64,000 nucleotides of DNA from Amoebophrya sp. A120 (lineage: Eukaryota; Sar; Dinophyceae; Syndiniales; Amoebophryaceae): positions 626,475-690,474 of the forward strand of contig CAJINV010000019.1 in NCBI GenBank assembly GCA_905178155.1. The letters run 5' to 3'. The notes beneath the pieces were generated by a model. The model did not search any database, was not told the DNA's origin, and saw only the letters and a list, made by a program, of their open reading frames with translations. This document shows positions 1-12,000 of the stretch, in pieces (positions within the stretch are counted from its first letter, which is position 1; the number at the start of each line of letters is the position of its first letter). The position numbers and the translations under genes were made by a program.

Positions 1-707
1 ACAACCAGCAGCTGTGCAATCTTCCTGTTTCCGAACGAGTTGTACTGTAGGCGAATAAGAAGAAAAATCCATTAAAAAATTCCCAGCCGAGAGGTGCTGA
101 GTTTTATATTCGGTCGCAAAAGTTTTTTACAGTTTCATAGACATCAGCACGCAAAATGCTATAATTGTCAGCGGCCCGCCAACGGTCCTGCCGCTCTGGA
201 AACAAAAGAATTAGACATCAAGTTGATGGCGCAGCTTGGTCTAACAAGATGAGTTTTCATAGTGTAGTAATCTGAAAAGGTCCGAGAAAGAAACAGTGCT
301 AAAAACTGCAAGCGGCGTGACCGTTCGTCGTGTGAGCTGAAGGGATAAGCTAATTCGTGTACGCAAAACACTTTAGCAGCAGAGAAAAAGTTTTTTCCTG
401 GTCTGCTCTGGACGAAACGATGCTTTAGCAGCCAAAAACTTCCTTCCGGCCGCCGTAACAACTTCCGCAGAGCGTGGCGCGACTAGTATACTTACAACTA
501 GGGCAGCGGCCATAATTTGTCGCGTTGTTGACTGCTCGCCATTGTTATTATTCAAAACTGCAAAACTTGCTTCGTTTCTTAATTTTTTTATACCTACTCC
601 TACTTTACAGCGACTGCAACTCCATCAGCTCCTACACATTTATTCATACTTATTTTGTTCTCGAATTCGTCTTTTTGATTAGGATGTTCATGCTCGTCTT
701 CCGGGGC
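1..707. other. 3' flank of gene A, no gene seen
   Basis: AT-rich sequence beyond the stop codon of gene A. Short open frames occur on both strands but none resembles a protein or continues a neighbouring exon. Confidence 0.5.
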
Positions 708-3700
708 CTAGTAGCCCCTAGCCGGGCCCCCGTAATCATACGGCAGGTCCTATCCCGAGCAAAAACATCTCCACCCCATAGTTAAGTTGGGAAATCTGCT
801 AGACAAATCAACAAACTTTGGCTGTTCCGCATGACAAGTTTGGTGTCGTAGTGTAATCCTGTTTAGCTAGTTCAACAGCATAACACGTCTAGCCTCGTGT
901 GCGGATTGCAGCATCACAAATTCCGAGACACGAAGAAAGCATGCTTGTCATGGGGCTCCGCATGAGAAACATTATAAAAATGCGAATTTGCATTACAACT
1001 ACGGGGTGGGGACGTTTTTACATAGGATAGGTCCAGGCCCGTCGGGTGATCGTAGGCCGTCGGATAGGGGTTCGGCGGAAAGAGACTCGGCTGCCCGAAG
1101 GGGGTCGTAGGGCCTGTGGGTGGCAGCGGGACACTCGCAGTCGGCGGCGGCGTGTTCGCGAGAGATGAAGCCTGTTTTGATTGGAAGTCGTGGTCATGTA
1201 TAGTGGAAAAATGATCATGATGCCCAAGACGTTGTTTGACGTTGTTTCTTACTTTCTACTCCCTGCCAACAAGAACTACTTCCAGAAGATCTAGGATCTT
1301 CAAAAACCTCTATCATAAAGAAACTGTACCTGCTGCTGCAGCAATGCCGCGATGTTGGGCGGGAGATAAGGATCCTGCGACAGGCTCTGGACTTGCTGTA
1401 ACATGAGCAGGTTCTGCAGCAACGGACCGGTGCTCGCGGCCGAAGTGTCTAGATTGTAGTTCAGCTCGGCTAGTAGCTGCGCCTGCGCGTGGTGGAGCTC
1501 CGGTGCTGTGGGGGTGATTTTTGTTTTCGTTGTCGAGAGTAGAGGGAGATTGAAGTCTTGAAAGATATATAAAAAAATGCAGTTTGTCATGCGCAACAGT
1601 TGTAACTTGAATTTTAATACGCGAGGATATGAAATTCAAATCGCAAACCACTATTAAACAATCAATCTATACAGTTCGTGCTGGCGTGACTGCTGTTGTC
1701 GGTCGGCACACTGTAGTAAGACTGGTCCGACCCGTACGCATTTCCGCCCTTGTACGACCCCGCCCCTCCGGCACTGCTACCCTTGATGCCCGCCAACGCA
1801 CCCAGGGGCGGAGGTGGTCCACCCGCGCCTCCACTTGCGAAGCTGTTCAGCGGATGGTAGTTTCCATTGGCGTTGCTGCCGCTCCCATGATGGTACCCGC
1901 TGACCGAGTACCCTGGGTTACTGTTCGCGTAGTAGGAAGATGCAGAGGAAGATCCCCCGGTAGCCGACTGCGCCGAGTAGTAGCTGGCCGCGGTCGGGGG
2001 AGAGTTGTGGTAGCTGTACTTCGATGAATTGTAGCCCCCGCCGTAATTGCTGTAGCCATCGTACATACTGTTTTTGCTGTACTGCTTGCCCTTGCCCTTG
2101 AACACAGACGCGCCGCCCTTGTTGCTCTTGGTGTTTTTACCTGAAGGTTGTGGGGGATGAGAAACAGAAATCTACTATTGCCATGGTTCTATTTTCTTCG
2201 ATGGAGATCAAGAACATGCATCTAATTCCGGACGATTGCAGGTTGATGATACATGTTGTTCTAGCTCCGTAATGGATCAATCGATCCTCTGCAGCGAGAC
2301 AGCACCTTCTTGGCCATGTCTGTCAACATGCAAGGAACATTTTGCTCGTTGCACAGCTCGACGTAGTATCAAATCATAAGCAGCTAAAAACAATTATACC
2401 CTTGCTATTCGTTGGACTTGTTGACTTGGACCCCGCTGCGCTGTTGGCGTCGTCCACCATATCGCCAGTCTTGGCCCACTCGGCCTTCAGGTGCCACACA
2501 TGGTCTCGGCTGTCGTTCAAGCACACCAAACCCTCCCGGGTCGCGTCCAAAGCTTTCATGGCCTCCTCCTTGGATTCAAACTTCACAAACCCGAAACACC
2601 GGGGTCTGGTGTTGTTTTTGTCCAAGACCAGGTGGACGCGTTTCACCTTGCAGTGCTTGGAAAACTCGCGGTGCACGTCCTCCTCTGTGGCCTCCCAGGG
2701 GAAATACCTGCGAACAAAGTTTTGATTTGTCATGAAATTATGGTCGCAATGACTCAACTTGATTTTTTCATGAATCTTGTCAAGACAATTACGAATTTCA
2801 TGATTTTTGTCATGCATTTTGGACATCAACAACAAAACGCAGTACGCGATCAGCAGCGTTTGTCCTCCATTCGGTGGTGGCGTTCCCACATCGTGCATGG
2901 TTTCTTTCGGGGGGTGGTGGTGAATCACCGTCGTGGTCGCCACAGGCGTGGTGACGGCAGGTGGAGCTGTATGTAGGTGAAGTTGATTGTGAAGTAGAAT
3001 TTCAACTTATCAGAAGTCTTAGGCGCATGATTCCAAAAACTACCATCAGTGCGCCACAAGTGCAGCAGTCTTCCATGGCAAAAGAGTTGAAGAACAACGT
3101 CAAGCGTCAAAGTCCATAGTACTCTTAGACTTACCTTTCTTCTGCTCGGCATGATTTATGTCCACTCGGTTGTTATTGTTTGTCATGATCGCAGGCTTTT
3201 CCGGTTCGCCAGTTGCACTGGCCGCCGGGGAGGTTGGCGGCTTGTTGGCCGCTAGATCGTATCAAATGCAAAAGTGTCTGGGTCTGGAAGAGTCATGCTG
3301 TTTTTGCATGACACAGAAGGTCTGGCATGCAAGCTCTAGCATCACAGGTTTCGAGAAGCGTTCGCAATGCCGAATCCGCATGACAAATCCCCCACTTTGG
3401 TGACAGACAGTAGGCAACTTGTGCTGCCTATGCATGAGAGATTTTTCTGTGTTCTGAAATGCGCATCACAAGTTTGTATTCTTCCAGACCCAGACATTTT
3501 TGCATTTGATAGATCGGGGGTGCTGTGGGTCGTAGACGGGTCCGGAGTCCACGTTGCCGCAGCGCTGTCGGTATCCTGTGCAAAAGTATCGCACTCGTAG
3601 TAATTGCACTTATGCATTACAAATCCAGTTCCTAAGGCAAATCCGCATTACAAATTGAATTTGTAATGCTGAGCCAATTTGTATTGCAATTTATACTAGT

Positions 3701-3733
3701 ACGATGCTTTTGCATTTGATAGTCGGGTAACAT
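708..3733 (-). CDS. Gene A: RRM RNA-binding protein with low-complexity tail
   Basis: Nine exons: 3722-3733, 3512-3571, 3135-3259, 2846-2966, 2400-2707, 1673-2140, 1330-1505, 1030-1171, 708-750. Spliced length is 1440 nt (479 residues) once each introner is removed with one flanking repeat. One RRM lies at about residues 97-185: it starts QTLLIAYFPWEATEED and carries RNP1 as RCFGFVKF. The rest is low complexity: a P/T/N-rich N-terminus, a Y/S/G-rich stretch after the RRM, then a Q/L block (LLQQQ) and a P/Y/G tail ending PARGY. Five introns are GT-AG (2967-3134, 2708-2845, 2141-2399, 1506-1672, 1172-1329) and three are introners. The ATG at 3733 is only four codons before the first introner. 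Such proteins usually act in mRNA processing or storage; the target here cannot be told. Confidence 0.85.
751..1029. mobile_element. Introner, gamma family, in gene A
   Basis: 279 bp. Inner ends read ATCTCCACCCC and GGGGTGGGGACG; flanked by GGTCC on both sides. It separates codons for GLD and LPYDYGG at the very end of gene A, 14 codons before the stop. Confidence 0.85.
3260..3511. mobile_element. Introner, alpha family, in gene A
   Basis: 252 bp with ends TATCAAATGCAAAA and TTTTGCATTTGATA; flanked by GATCG. Rejoining gives STPD-LAANKPP in frame. Its inside matches, in the opposite orientation, the element at 22790. Confidence 0.92.
3572..3721. mobile_element. Introner, beta family, in gene A
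   Basis: 150 bp; begins TATCCTGTGCAAAAG and ends CTTTTGCATTTGATA; flanked by GTCGG. It sits after the fourth codon of gene A, so the first coding exon is only 12 nt. Confidence 0.88.
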
Positions 3734-6700
3734 CGCCAGCAACTTCTAGTCGTTAGACTTAGTATACGTCCAAGCAGAGTTTCGTGTTCGTCTTCAGGCT
3801 ACAGTTAAGGTTCTCTATCTCTTGCACTGATAGTAGAAGTCGGTGGCGCCTCAAGTATAATTTTCTCTTCTCTACGACGGCGCGAATCTTCCCAGCAGCC
3901 TGTCGTGCAGTGGTGACACAACAAGGTTCTACTTCGTGACACAAGAATCTACGAATAACGTAGAAGGTTTATTTAAAGCGAAACAAAAACAAGGAAAGAG
4001 AAAGACACACGCGCTCTTTATGGTGAGAAGCAACACTTCTGTAGTGATCGGTTATGAAACTAGTAGTTGTTGAAACGAGTGGCTGCTAAAAGTTGGCGTT
4101 GGAAACTACGCGGCGTCTGCTCATTAAATATTCGAATTCGTATAATTGAGAAGAAACGGATAAGGATATTCTTTATCAAGTAGGAGTGGAACTATCGTAT
4201 AGAAGTGTGAAAATGGTGAAAAATCTGTATGGGTGATACTGTAGTAGAAAATCGTATAGGGGTATAGCAGATAGAGCGGGAGTTGTGAGATTTCCTGGTT
4301 TTTTTAGAGCAGACGAAGAGAAGCAATTGCCGTGAAAATCATGTTGAAACAACGAGATCTACAAGCGGTTTTGAGATGAAGACAGACACTCTCGAAACGA
4401 AGGACGATGTTGCGCCGCTCAGGTGCTGCTCGGTACGTGCTCCTGTACTCGTACGGACTCCGGGATGATAAAAAGAGAAAAAAACGAGGGCCGTTTTGGT
4501 TTTGCCGTTTGTGTGGACGAGACGAAATAAATAACTTCTGCAGCTCAGAAAGCACGACCGAAAACAAGCACGAATGTGATGCTGCTTGTGCTCAACGTCA
4601 GAACTACCGAAGAGTTATTTAGGCCTTTTTGCCAGTGCTGTACGAGTACGGAAAACCGAGTGTGTCGCTGAAGGAAAGATTTGGGGATGCCGAAATACCT
4701 TCCGAGAAAAACGCAAATTAATTCAGAAACGAGTCTATAGAGCGAGGGACTTGAAGAGCATTGAAGAGACGATATAGGGTGATACGTAATTGATATCTCG
4801 CGCTCGTGTACTAGCAAAGAAACAATAGTGTACTGGTAAGCCCGCGGAAGATCAGCGTGTGCGTTAATTGAAATTATGACAACACTTGCACTTGGACAAT
4901 CTTCTGGAAAAGAGTTCCAGTTTTCGATAATTCTGGTTCATTCGAGTAATCCAAAAAAAGAAAAAGCCCGACTACAACAACATCAAAATTTCGTATCAAC
5001 AAAAACCCGACTGCTAGTATTGCTTAGAGCAAGTATCGTCAGAAATGCGAAATCGGTAGTGTGGTAGAATTCTGAAAAATCCGGAAGAGGAAGTCAGTTG
5101 TCGTGTGCGTGGCGTGGCCGTCTCTGGTACTCAGCACCGTCAACGTAGCTTGCCTTTCGTGTTGGAAGATGTGTTCAGTTTGTGTTCAGTAACTGCACAA
5201 AATCTACTGTCAATGGGATCCCAATTCTAGTGCAGACAGCGGAAACGGTAACGGATGAAATGAAATGCAAAAAAATAAACTTCTTCAAGTTTCCAGGAGA
5301 GATTTATAACAATTTAGCGGCTCAAAATGAGTACGGATTTATGAATGCAAGAAAAGTCTGCATTTGTGTCCGCTAAGTAGCACTCATCGTCCTCGGTAGA
5401 CCCGCTGCACCTTACGCTCAGGTGCTTGTGAAAATGGACATACAAATGAGGTCTCAGGCGGCCGCACATAATACCCTCACACACCTTCCAGTTCTACAAA
5501 CAATGCCTCTGTAGACTGTCCCTCCTGTATTGATTGCTCGACCTCTGAGGTGCGCTGCTCGTTCTCATCTGTAAGTGCCCTTATCATGATCCATGAAACA
5601 AGTCGGCGCACGCTTCCTCTCCCCGGCGCAGGTCCTCCGCTCACTGGCGCAGTCGCGAACACTTCTGGCAACCAGCGCACATAGCCAACTTCGAGACGCA
5701 GAAAACACAATCGAAGCAGCGAACAGGACGGCCTCCATCAGGGCGGAATAAATAGAGAAGCGGGCCGCGACATACAAAGCCGCGCCACCAGGGCCGGCGG
5801 GCCGCGCCCAACATCGGCGCCCCTGCTACCGCCGCCCCCCCGCGGGCGCTGGCTGGAAAAGGGGCACGTCACCGGCCCGATTCGCCGCTAGCTAGGGCCG
5901 GGGCGGCTCTTTGGCGCATTTAAGTGGCGCACGCGGCCGGCGCGCGGCACTGGCGAAGAGGCCCGCCGCCCGGGCGGTCCACCCGGTACGGAAGCAAGCG
6001 CGCGCGCGGCGCGGGGCCAGGGTGGGGCACCGCTGGAGGCCAGCGCGTCACAGTCGAGACAGCAAGAATAGGCCGCTGCGCCCCCTGCTTCTCGTTCTCC
6101 GCCGCGATTGCTAACGGGAGCAGCTTTCCGCGGGTGAGTTTCGAAAAAACCCGCTGCACACTTGTGCACTTTTGTCGCTTGTTCATGCGGCACGGCGCAC
6201 CAGTAGGCTACGGGGGGCCCAGGCTTCCGGCTGACATGCTTCCTTTGCTAGGATCCGCCGCGCGACCAGAAGGAGCGCCAACATCTCTGCTGCCGGAGGG
6301 AAAGGGTGCGACGCGCGGAAGCCGGCGCGCATCGCAATCGCGGGGTCTTGTCTCCGTCTAGCTTCTGGAGCAAATAACACCCTCCGCCCTGTTGCTTGTC
6401 GTGTCAAGCGAAGAGCCAGCCGGGTAACTGACTGCCGCGTTCTTCGCAGGGAAAGGGGCTGACAACTCGGGCAAGCGACAACCACGGCGGGCAACCACCA
6501 CTGGCTCCGCGGGATAAGCGCAGTTCTGTTCTTGAAATAATATCACGTAGAATAGCAAGGACAAGGTGGATATTCAATTCCGCCTCTCAGGTCTGAAGCA
6601 AGATAAGATTCTCCAACTCAACACCTCGTCCCCTCTTGTGTCGGTAATTTACTTATGCTTATGGCTGCACTCAACCGTGAACGCTTTCATTTTCAGGATA

Positions 6701-7033
6701 GAACAGGCACTCCTCTGAAGAGCTTCTCTCCATAGCAACTCGTTTCGCAATTCTGATGAAGATGTTGAAATCTTGACGCAATACGGACACTTCAAACACG
6801 AGGACGTCGGAGCACGAGCCTGCTTCGTAGAAGCGGATCGATTTGCAAGGAGCAGAAGAAGGAAGAGGAGGTTCTTAAGTTTATTACACCTTTTTGATGT
6901 TTGTGTTTCTCGCGTACAACTCTTCTTTTCATTCCATTTGCGTTCTGAGGTATCTGTTGAATCTGTTCAGCAAATAGAATATCCGATCGGCACCTGGGAT
7001 AAGAGTCTCTGATTATCAAACTTCTCAACATCC
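3734..7033. other. Intergenic region between genes A and B
   Basis: About 3.3 kb with no supported gene. It is AT-rich except for a sharply GC-rich island near 5750-6500. Open frames in the island exist on both strands and look like a composition effect. Confidence 0.5.
5750..6500. other. GC-rich island
   Basis: A run rich in CCGCCC, GGCCGG and GCGCGC inside AT-rich intergenic DNA. It has no repeat structure I could define and no convincing codon pattern. It could be transferred DNA, a decayed mobile element or a regulatory island. Confidence 0.4.
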
Positions 7034-8195
7034 TCACCCAGGCGATTGAAACTGCACGTGCTTCTGTTGTCGCTGCTGCGCAAATTCATTTTGATACAGC
7101 AGCTGCTGCTGCTGTTGCTGTTCGACAGGGTAGTTATTAGAAAACTCGTACCTATCGGCATCCCCTCCAGCCCCGCCAAAACTACTCCCTCCAGCCCCCG
7201 CTCCCCGCATCACCAAGCCTTCCAATTCTTTCCGCAAGGCCACCAACTGTTCCCGCTTCGCAATTATCCTGTCGCTGGTGCACACATTTTTTGCGTACAG
7301 CTCCGACGCGTTCGCCGAGCTATTCGCGATCTCCATCTCCGTCTGGATCCCGTCGAGCTTCAGGCTCAACCGATTCGTAAAGTCCGTGCGAAGGAGGTTC
7401 AAGTACGACTTGTCTGCCGCGTTCTTCAATCGGCGGTACTCGCCGTTTTGCTCCGGGATTCGCCTTATGAATTGCAAAAGTATAATCGTACTCGTATAAA
7501 TGCATTACAAATTTCCTCAGCGTGAGAAATGAAATTTGTAATGCTGATTTACCTTAAGAAAAATATACTGTGATGCATGATTGCAATACGAGTACGACAC
7601 TTTTGCACAGGATACGCCTTTCGAACAGCAGCGTTTGGAACACTTCGTCGAAGATCTGCTCGAAGTCGATTTTGTCAGCGAGTTTCGTGTATCAACTGCA
7701 AAAGTGTCTGGGTCTGGGAGAGTCCGAGATTTGTCATGCTAATCTGGCATGATTCTGAACTCTGTATTGCGCGGCCGCGAAGAGCTGCTACTCCCTGTCA
7801 TGCAAAAACGCAGTTTCTCATGCAGAATACGCAACTCAGAACCATGCCAAAAAACTTGTCATGCTTGGCAGCGCATTACAGTGAGCTCACTCTTCCCTTC
7901 CTAAGGAGGGAAGAGTGAGTGACGCAAGGACCTTGCATCACAAATTTCCAGACCCAGACATTTTTGCAATCCATATCGTGCCTACTTCGCCGAGAGAAAT
8001 CGGGGGACCGGAGTAGGGCGGGGGTGACGGTTGGTGGTTTTCCAGTTGAAATTGGTTATTGTGCTGATCGGGATTAAACAGCTGCTGCTGATAATTATAC
8101 TGGTGCTGCTGTAGTTGTTCCTGCTGGTTAGACTGCAGCTGCTGCTGGTAATTATCGTAGTGCTGGTACGTGGTCGTCGGTTGAAGCGCGTTCAT
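7034..8195 (-). CDS. Gene B: small Q-rich coiled-coil protein
   Basis: Three exons: 7976-8195, 7615-7689, 7034-7465; spliced length 717 nt, 238 residues. The N-terminus (about residues 1-70) is Q/N/Y-rich and disordered. A central helical stretch follows, with heptad-like spacing from KLADKIDFEQIF to RKELEGLV. A G-rich linker and a Q-rich tail end it. Both introns are introners; there is no GT-AG intron. The ATG at 8195 opens the frame at MNALQP. I do not recognise the family. The layout resembles small cytoskeletal or vesicle-tether subunits, but that is only analogy. Confidence 0.75.
7466..7614. mobile_element. Introner, beta family, in gene B
   Basis: 149 bp; TATGAATTGCAAAAG at one end and CTTTTGCACAGGATA at the other; flanked by CGCCT. 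Rejoining reads LLFERRIPEQNGEYRR. Confidence 0.9.
7690..7975. mobile_element. Introner, alpha family, in gene B
   Basis: 286 bp, the longest intact alpha copy. Flanked by TCGTG. It contains an extra hairpin near 7888-7920, with arms CTCACTCTTCCC and GGGAAGAGTGAG, which accounts for its length. Rejoining reads SLGEVGTKLADK. Confidence 0.9.
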
Positions 8196-9017
8196 TTTTC
8201 GGCAAGGGTGTGTGTGTATACGCTACAGATGTGAGAATCTAGATCAAACTTGTGTGCTACTCAAGTCGACATCCGTAGTGCCTAGGCCTCTAAATCTAAT
8301 CTTCGTGTAGTTTCCTACTACTTCAGCAAACGGATATATAAAAGTTGATGCGCTTCCTTGCTAGATTTGAACAAACACACTACACGATTGCTGGCGCGAC
8401 AAACACAGAAAGATAGGATGACGCTAGTGCGACGTGAAGATAGATCTCCTCGTCCGCTGTAGTTGCGATCACGACCTTTTTTGCAATACAAATCACAAAA
8501 GTTGACGAAGCTTCTGCTCTTCATAGGTGCAAGAACTACTTCTCTCTTCAACTCCCACAATCGCGACTGACAAGCACTGGCAGTTTGGACATCTTCAACT
8601 CGATATTCCTTGGCGGTCGTACTGATGCGTACCACGGACTTACTGTGCGTGGGCGAGGCTGAACTACAGAAACAGAGAAAGCGCAAATCTTGTTTTGCGA
8701 GGATCACAACGCAGCTGCGCGCCACGAACCTAGCCGGTACGAAAGTATCCATATGGAACTCGTGTTTCAGTTCTGATGTCGTCATTCGCTTATCCTATTT
8801 TCTATGTCTTAGAAGAAGTAGTTCTCAGTGGCACGTCGCTTTTGTCCTTGTGTGTGTTACAACACACCCTAAGTTTTTATCTGGTCGTATGGAGGCACCA
8901 TCATGTCGTGGTTGAGCCGCACTGTGCTGATGAACCAGCACAGGCACGACCACGACCACGATTCATTATACCAAAAACGCCCTCCCCCGCACCAGCAGCA
9001 GTCAATCAATATTCACC
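8196..9017. other. Intergenic region between genes B and C
   Basis: About 820 bp containing the 5' side of gene B and the 3' side of gene C. No gene, hairpin or repeat stands out. Confidence 0.5.
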
Positions 9018-12000
9018 TCACCTCACCGCACTGGCCGCTGCCGCCATGGCTTCTTGTTCCCGGGCGGCTTTCGCGGCTAGATTTCGCTTGTGCAAGTCGG
9101 ATATGCAATGCAAAAGCATCGTACTAGTATAAATTGCATTACAAATTTTGGCAAGAAGGAAAGTGGAATCTGTATTGCTGTTTTGCCTTAGGAAAAACAT
9201 TTGTCATGCATATTTGCAATTAGTACGAGCACGATACTTTTGCACAGGATATCCGACTCATTCTCGTGCCGAATCAACGCGGCCGCGTGGGGGAATTTTC
9301 GCTGACACAAATAGCAGATGTACTCCCTCTCTTCCTCCGGTTCGGGGACATCCTCCGCATCGGACAGTTCCATGTCCTCCTCATCAGATTTATCAACTGC
9401 AAAAGTGTCTGAATCTGGAAGAGTGCCAGACTTGTCATGCAGGTTTTCCATGACCCATGAGGTCTGGCATATAGGACATAGCATGACAGAATCTGTGAGA
9501 GTTCTATCATGCCTATCCTGCATGAGAAACTGCCTCTCGATTAGGTCAAAAGTGGACAGCTTTTGGTAATCACGCAACACAGATTTGTACATGATTCAGA
9601 TTTAGCATGACAAGTCTGCATTCTTCCAGTCCCAGATGACACTTTTGCATTTGATAAGATTCGGACGCAAACACCGCGGGTTGCTTCTTCGTATTCAACA
9701 TCGTCCCAAGGTTCTTATCAACTACAAATATGTCTGGGTCTGGAAGGATACAAGGTGAAGGTTTGTCATGCTTGTCTGGCATGACTGAAGAGTTTGTGAT
9801 GCGTGTGCAAGAAGAGACCTCTTTGCTTGTCATTCCAAAACGCAGTTTTTCATGCGGAAAGCGCAACACTAAGAAGCGCAGATATTTCTCATGCTTGGCT
9901 GTGCATTTCAGAGCATTCACCATTCCCAACCCAGCATTACAAGTTTCCAGACCACCCAGACATTTTTGCATTTGATAGTTCTGCTGTGGCTGCTGACCCT
10001 GCGGCGCAAGAAGATGTTGCTGCTGTTGTACCTGCTGCTGCCGTAATTGCTGGTGGTGCGATGTCGCGTTGTAGATATCCTGAAAGTATCAAATGTAAAA
10101 ATGTCTGGGTCTGGAAGATTCTGACACTTGTCATGCACGTTTTGCATGAGCCCTGATGTCTGTGATGCATGCCCTAGCATCACAGATTTTTTGAGAGCTT
10201 CTTGATGCCTATTCCGCATGACAAATGCCCTCTCCGCGTAGCAAGAATTACATTCCCTTATGGTACTCATGCAATACAGATTTTTTTGGAATCCAAATCC
10301 AGCATCACAAGTTGCATTCTTCCAGACCCAGACACTTTTACATTTGATAGAAAGCTGACCGGGCCTCGAGAATCAGTAGGCGCCGGTTGGGGCGCGAACT
10401 GCGGCGACGGCTTCCCTAACGGAATCGAGTTCGAACCTGTGGAAAAGCTTGGCGGCGGACGCTGTTGCTGCTGCTGCTGCTGCGAGGGATTCATGTTCTG
10501 TTGCTGGGTCATTTGGTTGTTATACAGCATTGAACTACTATGCTGTTGCGGTTGGGAATTTGGCGACGGAAGCCTTTGCTGGTTCATCCGGTCATTCAAC
10601 TGACTCTGCTCCATCGACGCCGCGGCCATCGCGTTGCGCATACTGGAGGCGGTTGCGCTGAGAGGGGGCGGGGCAGTCGTGCTAGGGTCGTCAACAGCGC
10701 TTGTTGATGGCATAGTACTTGATGTTCCTGTCACATTTACTGGGAATGAAGCATCTTGCTGTAGCTGCGGGTTGTTGTACGTCGCATCTGTGCTATTCGG
10801 AGGTGACCCACCAGGCACGCCAGGTGGTGCACCAGTTTGCCCACTCTCCACCGTAGAGGCTGCAGCTCCAAGCTGCGGACTTTGCACCGGGTTCGGCTGG
10901 ATCACCAACCCAAATTCGTGCTTCCAGCTCGCCGGGAGATGCTTCAAGGGGAGTTTGGCACAATCCTCCTTGATCTTTCCCTTGGAGTCCACCTGGATGA
11001 GAACTCGCGATTCCTTCTCGTACTGAAAATAAATCGCGTTAGCGTCGAAGAAAAAACCCCGCTCGGAGTCGAAATACCTGTATAAAAGATTTTTTTTGCT
11101 TTGTATAATCTCCGAATTCTTGATCTTGTTTTGGAGCGGAATAAAGAGATTAGCCAATTATGCTGTGAAATGAATCGCTATAGTGATCGAAACAAACACA
11201 AAGACAAACAGGAAGAGTTCCTGCAGAAGATGAAATAGTACATTGTAAGCCCCTCGTTATCCACAGTGGTCCATATTGCCGTTTGCGTTTCATCGGGATT
11301 CCAAACGTTCATCAGTTTCCTCCCACGTGGTAGAGACTTATCCATCGGCTTACTATCGCCGGAAGAAGTAGATCCTGTTGCGCCGCCGCTGTTTCCACCT
11401 CCAGGCGGGACTAGAACCCCGGCTGAGGAAGCTGTGGCACCAGCGTTGGCTGAAGCTGCAGCTCCCCCGCCGCCGTTGATCCGACTGTTGCTCACGGCAG
11501 CCGTCGTTGTCGCCTTTGCACCATTCGCGCCCTCGAACTTCTTCAGATAAGAGGCCCACATGCTGCTATTGGTGTTCTCTTCCTTCTCTAGTATCGCAGA
11601 AACTGCTGCACTCGTAGAATTATTCCCTCCTGCGCTCGATGAAGATAAAAACGGGTTGGAGGGTCCACTTTTGTCGTCATTTTTCTCCTGCATCAATTTC
11701 AGGAGCTCCGGTTCCTGTGCGAGCAAGGAAATGTGTTTCTTCGGCAATTTTGTAGCCTGTAAAACCGCGGGTAAATTCGCCTGGTCTCTTTCAAACTGCA
11801 CCTGCGCGGAGGCTTTCGCAAAGTGCGGGTCGACAAAAGTGTCGTTGATTTTTGACTGTTTCTTATCCTGAGTAAAAACGTACCCACGCCAGAGTTGTAA
11901 TGCAGATTTGCAAAGACAGGAAGACTTGTCATGCGCATCCCCATGAGAGCCATTTCCAATCGCGTTTTGGAATTTGTGACGCTGTGAACAGGATGAGCAG

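Noticed and set aside
4304-5067. Several short frames on both strands between genes A and B
   Set aside because: They are short, overlap each other, carry no domain pattern and do not join across introners.
5888-6361. Overlapping frames in the GC-rich island
   Set aside because: High GC removes stop codons in all frames; the frames are R/A/P-rich on both strands and resemble nothing.
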